NCBI RefSeq assembly: GCF_003990915.1
Contig: NZ_BHXQ01000001.1
Coordinates: 427,402-491,401, forward strand
Reading direction: 5' to 3'
From: Chryseotalea sanaruensis
GTDB lineage: Bacteria > Bacteroidota > Bacteroidia > Cytophagales > Cyclobacteriaceae
Length of the DNA stretch: 64,000 nucleotides
A program made the translations under genes and the position numbers. This document shows positions 45,746 through 52,520 of the stretch, piece after piece. The notes below the pieces were generated by a model. That model was not told the origin of the DNA. It did not search any database and saw nothing but the letters and a program-made list of their open reading frames with translations. Each line of letters starts with the position of its first letter. Positions within the stretch are counted from its first letter, which is position 1.

Positions 45746-46297
45746 TTAGGCTTCGCGCGGTACGTTAACCTTTAAGCAGAAGAAATTATATTCGGCATTC
45801 ATTTCAGGGAAATCAAATTCTAATTTCTCGCCTGACTTACGTGCCATGTCAACAAAGCCAAGTCCTGCACCACCTTTTTCAGAGATTTGAGTGTTCTTGA
45901 TGATCTCTTTATACATCTCCTTTAGACCTTCTTTATCCAGCTGGTTCAATTCATCTAGCTTGCGCTTCAGATCAGCGGTGACCGATTTTTTAATTGGGTT
46001 CCCAGTCATGATAGAGTAGCGATCGGCCTGTTTACCGATCATAAAAATAGCGCTTTGGCTTGTCAGGTTTCCGGCCGCGGCATTGGCTTCGCTACTGTGC
46101 TTAACAATGTTTTGTAGCGACTCAACCATTACGTTGAATACCTTCCTTTTAATACCTGATTCTTCTCCCGAGGAATCAAGGTTGCGTTCAGCCATTGCAA
46201 GAATTGACTTTGTGGTTTCCTGGGTGAATTCCCCCTGGTAAACGATAATCAGGTTCTGCGCCATCATGGCGTTGTGCAAGTCGTAGATGTAGTTCAT
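45746..46297 (-). CDS. siaB: SiaB family protein kinase (HATPase fold)
   Basis: 183 aa. The ATP-binding fold shows an N-box in VESLQNIVKHSSE and a G-box in KGGAGLGFVDMARKSG, like anti-sigma-factor and SiaB kinases. The length agrees with SiaB (about 185 aa). In P. aeruginosa SiaB phosphorylates SiaC and the PP2C phosphatase SiaA reverses it. The gene lies between a SpoIIE-type phosphatase and siaC, in the same direction, giving the A-B-C order of that system. A MITE-like palindrome separates it from the phosphatase gene. Confidence 0.9.
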   Translation of the reverse strand: MNYIYDLHNAMMAQNLIIVYQGEFTQETTKSILAMAERNLDSSGEESGIKRKVFNVMVESLQNIVKHSSEANAAAGNLTSQSAIFMIGKQADRYSIMTGNPIKKSVTADLKRKLDELNQLDKEGLKEMYKEIIKNTQISEKGGAGLGFVDMARKSGEKLEFDFPEMNAEYNFFCLKVNVPREA

Positions 46298-46470
46298 TGG
46301 CCCATTGTGGGTTAAGTGGGAATGAGATAAAGTTAACTAAGTTTTACTATTTCAGTGCCCTTTCGGGCTCAAATCTGCATTATTTTCTAAACTTTTCTAA
46401 GTTTGGCTTAAGTAGGTGATCAAAAGTTTTTAATCAACCTGCTGTAGACCTATTCTATTTAAAATTTTAG
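46298..46470. other. Region upstream of siaB, no gene seen
   Basis: This part of the 331 bp gap between siaB and the phosphatase gene has no credible reading frame. It holds a small GCCC-TTTC-GGGC hairpin (46358-46369) and a repeated AAACTT/AAGTTT motif near 46390-46415. It may contain a promoter for siaB on the minus strand, but no TAnnTTTG pair was clear. Confidence 0.4.
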
Positions 46471-46626
46471 TATTGTTCGACTAAAAATAAACTGGTTTAT
46501 AACCACTTGATTTTCTTGATACTTCTCTGATTGGCCTCACTTCTACCTCTCTCCAAAGGAGAGAAATAACAGAATCAAGAAAATCAAATGGTTAAATAGG
46601 GTTTATCAATTTTAGTCGGACAGTAG
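46471..46626. mobile_element. MITE-like long palindrome, about 155 bp
   Basis: The ends TATTGTTCGACTAAAA (46471-46486) and TTTTAGTCGGACAGTA (46610-46625) are complementary at 14 of 16 positions. Inside, AACCACTTGATTTTCTTGAT (46501-46520) pairs with 46573-46592 at 19 of 20 positions, and near the centre CTCTCTCC faces GGAGAGA over an AAA loop. The element is bounded by TA dinucleotides, as expected for IS630/Tc1-type target duplication, and has no coding capacity. It ends three bases from the stop codon of the phosphatase gene. Alternatively it is a very long terminator-like hairpin. Confidence 0.6.
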
Positions 46627-46628
46627 TG

Positions 46629-49600
46629 TTAAAATTTAATACCAATCAAGAGTACGTCATCTGTTTGTTTTTGCTCGCCTCTCCAGTTCTCCCACTCTTC
46701 ATCAAATATAGTATGGGCATCAGGCATAGGCAACTTGTGTACCCGTTCTATAACCTCCCTTACTTTTTTAGGACCAAACTTGCGCCCTTCCGGTCCGCCA
46801 AACTGATCAGGGAATCCATCAGAGCTAAAGTAAATGGAATCGCCTTTGCCCAGTGTAAGCTTGGTATTCGTAAAGTTGGTTTGGTTTTTATAAATACCAC
46901 CACCTATCGGGAACTTGTTACCTTTTACCTCCTCCATTACACCATTCTTCATGGCATAAAGCGGACGGTGTGCACCGGCATATTCAACTTCACGGGTATC
47001 CATATTAATCTTACACAATGCGATGTCCATACCATCTTTGGTAGTGGAGTCTTCATCTTGACGAAGGGTTTTAGTGACACCCTCATCTAATAAATCCAGA
47101 ATAATACCTGGTTCGGTAATTTTCCGGCTTCGCACAATATCATTTAGTAAGAAATAACCAATCAATGAAAGCAAGGCACCTGGTACTCCATGACCTGTAC
47201 AGTCAACGGCTGCAATATAAATGTCTTCTTTTACCTGCATGTACCAAGGGAAGTCACCACTTACTACATCTCTTGGCTTATATAAGATAAAGGAGTCGGG
47301 TAGGGTCTTATTGATTACTCGGTTATTTGGTAAGATAGCAGTCTGGATACGTTTAGCGTAGTTAATACTTTCTGTGATCTTCTTGTTTTTGTTCTGGATT
47401 TCAAGTTCGATCATCTTACGCTCTGTAATATCATGCGATACAACAAGCACCGATTCTAATTTACTATTCTCATCAAATTCGGGGATGGCGTTTACCTGCA
47501 TAACGCGTTGACCGAGTTCTGAAGGGAAGTCCATTTCAGTAGCTACTGTTTTGTTAGTCGTGTTTACTTCCTCCAATACCCTTAACCAACCATCGATAAT
47601 CGCTTTGTCGATATCTGTTTCCTGCATTTTTCTATTGAGGAACAATGAAGGCTTCTGACCTGTATAAGATTCTATAACCGGGTTGATGTAGGAGATGGCT
47701 TCGTTCTCCAGACGTGTAATAAGGTCGGGAGAGTTTTCGGATAGCGCCTGCATTTTAGAACGCATACGTGTTTCCTGTTCAGCTCTTCTACGTTCAGTAA
47801 TGTCGCGTGAGTTAAGGATGAAACCGTGAATGGCCGGATTCGACATGGCGTTCGTACCAGTAGTTTCTATCCAGATAAATTCACCACTCTTAGTTTTGTA
47901 TTCGTATTGAACGGAAGCTCTTTCCTCAGGATGTTCTCTAAGTTTTTGGAAGAAGCCCTTCATTACTTCATGATATTCAGCTTTTACATTTTCGATATCG
48001 CTGTGGCCGATTAACTCTTTTTGTTCGTAGCCCAGAATGGTTTCAACAGAAGGAGAGATGTAACGGATCGATTCATCATCTTCATAGATGGTAATAACCT
48101 CAGAAGCATTTTCGAGCAATAACTGCATTCGTTTTTGCGTACGATTTACCTCTTCAATTTGCTCTTCCAGCTTTTTGTTAGAGCGCTCCAACTCTTCGGA
48201 GGTAGCCTGCATCTCTTCAGCGTTCTGACGCAATACTTCGCCTTTCTCCTGAAGTTCGTTACTCATTTTTTGAGACTCTTCCAGTAAGTTGCGAGTACGT
48301 TCGTTTACTTTAATATTAAAGATGGTTCGCGCCAAAATCAAACTTAATTCTTTTACAAAGTTGATCTGAGATGGCGTGAATTTTTTGAAGCCTGCAAATT
48401 CCAGCACACCATATACTTCTTCATTGGTAATTAGTGGTACAATGAGTAAAGCTGTTGGGCGCTGGTCACCTAACAAGCCTGAAGTTAGTGTTACATATTC
48501 ATCAGGAATTTCGGTTCTTACAATGGTGTCTTTTTCTGCTACTGCTTGTCCTACTAAGCCTTCCGCAAAGCGGAAAGAACGTTTCAGGTATTTTTTACGG
48601 CCATAGGCATAGCTGGCGCGCATTTCAATTAGCTTTTGTGCTTCATCATCATCGTTCACCACATAGAAAGCACCTTGAATGGCTTCAATTTTATCAAGGA
48701 TAAACTTGATAACATCATCGCCCATGCCTTCAATGCTATCGTGCATACGTAACACCTCACTGATACCAGCCACACCACGCACGATCCAGTTTCTTTCGTT
48801 ATCGCGCTTTTCATTTTCTACCAGATTCTGGCGCATATTAATCAGCGACATACCCAGCAAATCGTTTTCGCTGGCTGGTGTAAAATGCGAATCGTATTTA
48901 CCTTCTCCGATGCGCTGAGCAAACTGGGCATTGTTTTTAAGTGTTACTACCAGTTCGTCTACTTTGTAGGCCATTTGGCCAAACTCATCTTTGCTATGTT
49001 CTTCAGTGGTTTCGGGTAGAACACCTTGTGCTACAAGATTAAGTGTGTTGCGTACATCTAGTAGGGGGCGTGTTAGAGCACGGGATAATGTCATGGTAAG
49101 CAAGAGTGCAAGTGTCATGATGCAAATGCCAGCATACATAAAAACGCGTGTTAGACTTCCATCTATGGAATCAGCTTCGGCTTTTGAAATCTTAGTTAAT
49201 AGTACCCAACCGGTATTGTCAATTTTTTTCAGGATACGATAAACTTCTTCGCCTCTTGTATCTTTTGCCTGATGCAACTTTTCTTTTGCCTTGTCTTCAG
49301 TCTGAAGTGTTTCAACCAATTCTTTATTTTCGACTACGCGTATTGGGCCATTAGGATCAAGGCGAGTAGGGGTAATAATGGTGAAGGTTTTAAGTATGGG
49401 GTCTTGGCGAAGTAAAATGGTTTCACCGGTTTTCCCCAGACCTGTATAATTTGTCAGGTAAGCATTCAGGTCGTTTAAGGAGTAGCGGATAACAATCAGT
49501 TGCGTTTCTCCACCGATCTCAATAGGGGCAGTTGCAAAACCGAAGTAATCCTTTGCTTCCTTATAAACAGCGCTAAAATAAAATCCCATTCTACCCTTGT

Positions 49601-50084
49601 CGAATGTAGCTCCATCAGGGTCAGTGAAGTTACCAGCTTCACCTTCTGTTGATTTTATAATACTTCCTTTCGGTGTAATTATCATTATGGATTCAAAGCC
49701 AAAGAGCTCTTTCTGAGTCTGTAAAAATGAAATTACAGGGTCAGCACCTGCCAGACTATCGCTTTCACTTTCGTCAGCAGCTTCATCTCCACCACCAAAC
49801 ATATCCATCAGGTCCATACCACCTTCTTCTGGGGCAGGAGAATTCTGATTTTTAAGCACATCGGAGTTTTGAAGAATGACAAGTGCTTGTTTAATGCGTT
49901 CTGCTTGTTGATCTACATAATCCGATTTTGTTTCGGCCAGTGCACCCAGTGTTGCAGCATACTTTTCGTAAATATTTTTCTTATTATAATCCTGAGTGAA
50001 GAAACTAATAGCCACTATGGCAAGTCCTGTAAGCAGTAATACTAGCAGACTGATCTTCGTACTTATTTTTATATTCTTCAGCAT
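46629..50084 (-). CDS. Membrane sensor phosphatase: dCache-HAMP-GAF-PAS-PAS-SpoIIE (SiaA-like)
   Basis: 1151 aa. Order: TM1 (about 10-28), periplasmic dCache-like sensor (about 30-315), TM2 (about 318-340), HAMP and a second HAMP-like helix pair (about 340-430), GAF (about 440-590), long coiled coil with EEMQATSEELERS (about 620-640), two PAS domains (about 650-770 and 776-895), and a C-terminal PP2C/SpoIIE phosphatase (about 925-1151) with metal-site Asp residues in VSGDF, DCTGHG, SSDGF and TDDVLLIGIK. It should dephosphorylate SiaC. P. aeruginosa SiaA has a simpler sensor-HAMP-PP2C layout, so the GAF, PAS and coiled-coil parts are additions. Confidence 0.9.
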   Translation of the reverse strand: MLKNIKISTKISLLVLLLTGLAIVAISFFTQDYNKKNIYEKYAATLGALAETKSDYVDQQAERIKQALVILQNSDVLKNQNSPAPEEGGMDLMDMFGGGDEAADESESDSLAGADPVISFLQTQKELFGFESIMIITPKGSIIKSTEGEAGNFTDPDGATFDKGRMGFYFSAVYKEAKDYFGFATAPIEIGGETQLIVIRYSLNDLNAYLTNYTGLGKTGETILLRQDPILKTFTIITPTRLDPNGPIRVVENKELVETLQTEDKAKEKLHQAKDTRGEEVYRILKKIDNTGWVLLTKISKAEADSIDGSLTRVFMYAGICIMTLALLLTMTLSRALTRPLLDVRNTLNLVAQGVLPETTEEHSKDEFGQMAYKVDELVVTLKNNAQFAQRIGEGKYDSHFTPASENDLLGMSLINMRQNLVENEKRDNERNWIVRGVAGISEVLRMHDSIEGMGDDVIKFILDKIEAIQGAFYVVNDDDEAQKLIEMRASYAYGRKKYLKRSFRFAEGLVGQAVAEKDTIVRTEIPDEYVTLTSGLLGDQRPTALLIVPLITNEEVYGVLEFAGFKKFTPSQINFVKELSLILARTIFNIKVNERTRNLLEESQKMSNELQEKGEVLRQNAEEMQATSEELERSNKKLEEQIEEVNRTQKRMQLLLENASEVITIYEDDESIRYISPSVETILGYEQKELIGHSDIENVKAEYHEVMKGFFQKLREHPEERASVQYEYKTKSGEFIWIETTGTNAMSNPAIHGFILNSRDITERRRAEQETRMRSKMQALSENSPDLITRLENEAISYINPVIESYTGQKPSLFLNRKMQETDIDKAIIDGWLRVLEEVNTTNKTVATEMDFPSELGQRVMQVNAIPEFDENSKLESVLVVSHDITERKMIELEIQNKNKKITESINYAKRIQTAILPNNRVINKTLPDSFILYKPRDVVSGDFPWYMQVKEDIYIAAVDCTGHGVPGALLSLIGYFLLNDIVRSRKITEPGIILDLLDEGVTKTLRQDEDSTTKDGMDIALCKINMDTREVEYAGAHRPLYAMKNGVMEEVKGNKFPIGGGIYKNQTNFTNTKLTLGKGDSIYFSSDGFPDQFGGPEGRKFGPKKVREVIERVHKLPMPDAHTIFDEEWENWRGEQKQTDDVLLIGIKF

Positions 50085-50090
50085 AATATC

Positions 50091-50807
50091 TTACCCGTTT
50101 GCGCTTAAAAGGTTAGCAGCATCTTCTACAAATTTTCTTTGATTCTCGGTGAGTGGCTTAAAGCTGGATAGCTCCCAAACACCAACAACTTTTTCATCTT
50201 TCTTCAATGGTGCAATTAACAAATAACGTGGAGAGGCCATGCCTAGTCCCGATGCTATTTTCATGTAGCCCTCAGGGACTTCATCTATATACAAGGTTTT
50301 ACCTACAACAGCTGACTGACCAATAAGACCTTCGCCTAGATCGAACTTTACACTTGTATTTTCACCAATGGTGAGTGCATAACCACCTGATAACTCAATC
50401 CACCTTTTGTCATCTTCTTCCTTTAAAGTGTAAAGTGCTCCTTGCCCTGATTCAAGTTGCCTGCAAATGGTTTTCAATGCCTGTAATGTAGCATCCTTTC
50501 CACCTTTCTGTGCAATTTGTTTAATTTCTGTCAGGTCGATATTACCATCTTCTGTATTAGACGACTGAGTATTATCGCTGTTATTGCTGTTCGACTTTTC
50601 TTTGAAAACCAATATTTCCTTTTTGTTTCGAAGCGCAATGATTAATGAAGCACCACCAAGGAGTGCGCTCAGGCCCATAAAAAACCAAACCTGCCCTGTA
50701 TTTTCTGTTTGAAGGGAATAAACCGAATAAGCAGTTGCTCCTAGTCCTAAAACAAAGAGTACGGCAAGGAGAAGGCTTATACGGTGAGGATCAATTGCTT
50801 TCATCAT
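50091..50807 (-). CDS. Membrane-anchored GAF-domain protein
   Basis: 238 aa. Two N-terminal hydrophobic helices (about 9-29 and 39-58) anchor it, followed by a Ser/Asn-rich linker and one GAF domain (about 95-238; ESGQGALYTLKEED, LGEGLIGQSAVVGKTLYIDE, YLLIAPLKKDEKVVGVWELS). It has no output domain and its GAF domain resembles those of the two large sensors nearby. It overlaps cheB by one base (TAATG) and ends six bases before the phosphatase gene, so the three are almost certainly one transcript. Confidence 0.85.
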   Translation of the reverse strand: MMKAIDPHRISLLLAVLFVLGLGATAYSVYSLQTENTGQVWFFMGLSALLGGASLIIALRNKKEILVFKEKSNSNNSDNTQSSNTEDGNIDLTEIKQIAQKGGKDATLQALKTICRQLESGQGALYTLKEEDDKRWIELSGGYALTIGENTSVKFDLGEGLIGQSAVVGKTLYIDEVPEGYMKIASGLGMASPRYLLIAPLKKDEKVVGVWELSSFKPLTENQRKFVEDAANLLSANG

Positions 50808-51400
50808 TATTTGTATTGCTTGTCTAACTCTTTAAAAAACTCCACAATTTGGTCAACCTTTAGGACATGATCAATTTTTGTTACAGCTAAGGCAGCTTTT
50901 GGCATAGTATCAATCATGCATTCGCTAGGCTCCTGAACAATAGTTAATCCACCCCGCTCACTAATATGCTTCATACCTAAGGCACCATCTTTATTAGCAC
51001 CTGACAATAAAATACCTATCAGCTTATCTTTATACACATAAGCACAAGTGCCCAGGGTAATGTCTATTGCCGGGCGGGAGTTGTTCACCATTTCCTCAGT
51101 TGACATGGCAAAGTAATTCCCCAATTCTACTGACATATGGTAGTTAGCCGGTGCCAGGTAGATACCGCCCTTTTTAATCGATTCTTTATCATAAGGTTCC
51201 GTTACGGGCGACACGCTTTTTAACGACAAAGCTTCCACGAAGCCATGGCGAACATGCTTTAGCCTGTGTAAAGCCATTATGATTGGTAATGGAAAATTCT
51301 TCGGCAACTGCGAGAGGATTTTTATCATCCCCTGAAAGCTGCCTGCTGAACCTCCAATTACAACCGCCTTATAGCTGTTATCTAAATTGAATTTGTTCAT
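50807..51400 (-). CDS. cheB: CheB-type protein-glutamate methylesterase, catalytic domain only
   Basis: 197 aa from the ATG at 51400 (a TTG at 51409 is possible). Catalytic residues of CheB are visible: Ser in IGGSAGS, His in ALHRLKH and Asp in GANKDGALGM. The typical N-terminal receiver domain is absent, so it cannot be regulated by CheA phosphorylation in the classical way. It removes methyl groups or deamidates Gln in methylation helices of signalling proteins. It follows cheR directly. Confidence 0.92.
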   Translation of the reverse strand: MNKFNLDNSYKAVVIGGSAGSFQGMIKILSQLPKNFPLPIIMALHRLKHVRHGFVEALSLKSVSPVTEPYDKESIKKGGIYLAPANYHMSVELGNYFAMSTEEMVNNSRPAIDITLGTCAYVYKDKLIGILLSGANKDGALGMKHISERGGLTIVQEPSECMIDTMPKAALAVTKIDHVLKVDQIVEFFKELDKQYK

Positions 51401-51415
51401 CGCTGACAACTTCGC

Positions 51416-52237
51416 TTAGTCTTTTATCTTTTTATAAACCTTCTCTTCATTATTTACCACAATAAAGCGGCTTGCATAATCGCACCAAATCAATGATTCT
51501 TTGGAGCCGATGGCCAGGTATCCATACCTGAACAAGCTTTCGTGGAACTTCTTCAGCACCTCATTTTGGAGGGTTTGATTGAAGTAAATCATGACATTGC
51601 GGCAAAGGATGAGGTCGAATTTGTTGAAAACTTCGCCCATTACCAGGTCATGTTTTCTGAAGGAAACATTCATAAGCAGGTTTTTATCGAACGCTGCATT
51701 GCCATTTTCCTCTTTATAATAATCTTTTAAGCTTTTTGTGCCTTGAAAGCGTATGTAGTTTTTCTCATTCAGTTCCATACTCTTCAATGAGTAAGTTGCC
51801 GCTTTGGCACGTTCAATAATGTTAGTATCTAAGTCGCTGGCTATGATGGTAACATCCTGGTGTATCCCCATTTCTTTTAAAAGAATAGCCATGGAAACAA
51901 CTTCTTCTCCAGAGGAACAGCCGGCATGCCAGATTTTAAACTGCTTATGATTTAGCATAATACCGGGGATAATTTCCTCGCGTAGAATGCGCCAGAAGCC
52001 CGGGTCTCGAAACATTTCTGTTACGTTAACGGTGAGTTCGTCCAGAAATTCGTAGATAAACCCCGGATTATCAGTTAGCTTTTTGATAAGTCCATCAACG
52101 TTCAGTTTTTTAAGTTCCAGAATGCGCAAGACCCTGCGCTTGAATGATGACATCGCGTAGTTGCGAAAGTCGTATCGGTATTTTTGGAAAATTACTTCCG
52201 TTATCCGCTTGAGGTCTGCAATGTCAATGTCCTGCAT
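51416..52237 (-). CDS. cheR: CheR-type protein-glutamate methyltransferase
   Basis: 273 aa. N-terminal helical domain (about 1-70; YAMSSFKRRVLRILE), then a Rossmann SAM-binding domain with NVTEMFRDPGFW, IWHAGCSSGEEVVSMAI (motif I), ASDLDTNIIERAK and FDLILCRNVMIYFN. All are CheR signatures. It methylates glutamates in coiled-coil signalling helices using SAM. The window has no chemoreceptor, CheA or CheW; the nearest candidates as substrates are the coiled coils of the two large GAF/PAS proteins next to it. Confidence 0.95.
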   Translation of the reverse strand: MQDIDIADLKRITEVIFQKYRYDFRNYAMSSFKRRVLRILELKKLNVDGLIKKLTDNPGFIYEFLDELTVNVTEMFRDPGFWRILREEIIPGIMLNHKQFKIWHAGCSSGEEVVSMAILLKEMGIHQDVTIIASDLDTNIIERAKAATYSLKSMELNEKNYIRFQGTKSLKDYYKEENGNAAFDKNLLMNVSFRKHDLVMGEVFNKFDLILCRNVMIYFNQTLQNEVLKKFHESLFRYGYLAIGSKESLIWCDYASRFIVVNNEEKVYKKIKD

Positions 52238-52520
52238 AGAGAACGGTTTAGCTCGGTTTAAGTCAATGTTTTAGTGCCTTGCCAACACATTATCGATACA
52301 AGCCACTAACCCACATAAATGGGAAAACAAGATAGTTATTTGATGTAAATCGCTAACGATTTTATAATTAAAAATGAGTTTTAGTTTTCAATGTTAGTCA
52401 AAGCATAAGATGGGGAGTCTGTAGTTATGACAAAAGTACAAAGGCAATTATAAGCAAAATGCTGATAAGAAGAATACTTGTGTTATCAACATAATGACTA
52501 TTAAAAGCGTAACTACCTGA
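52238..52520. other. Intergenic region upstream of cheR
   Basis: 283 bases without a credible frame. On the minus strand TACTTTTG at 52438-52431 fits a -7 element and TTTG at 52458-52455 lies upstream, but the 16-base spacing is shorter than the usual 19, and about 200 bases would separate it from cheR. A promoter for the cheR-cheB block here is plausible but not proven. Confidence 0.35.

Noticed and set aside
46626..47090. 154-codon plus-strand frame opposite the SpoIIE domain
   Set aside because: It lies wholly opposite the conserved phosphatase domain and shows no family motif; it is a shadow frame.
50807..52237. A classical chemotaxis operon
   Set aside because: Only CheR and a receiver-less CheB are present; no MCP, CheA, CheW or CheY gene is in the window.
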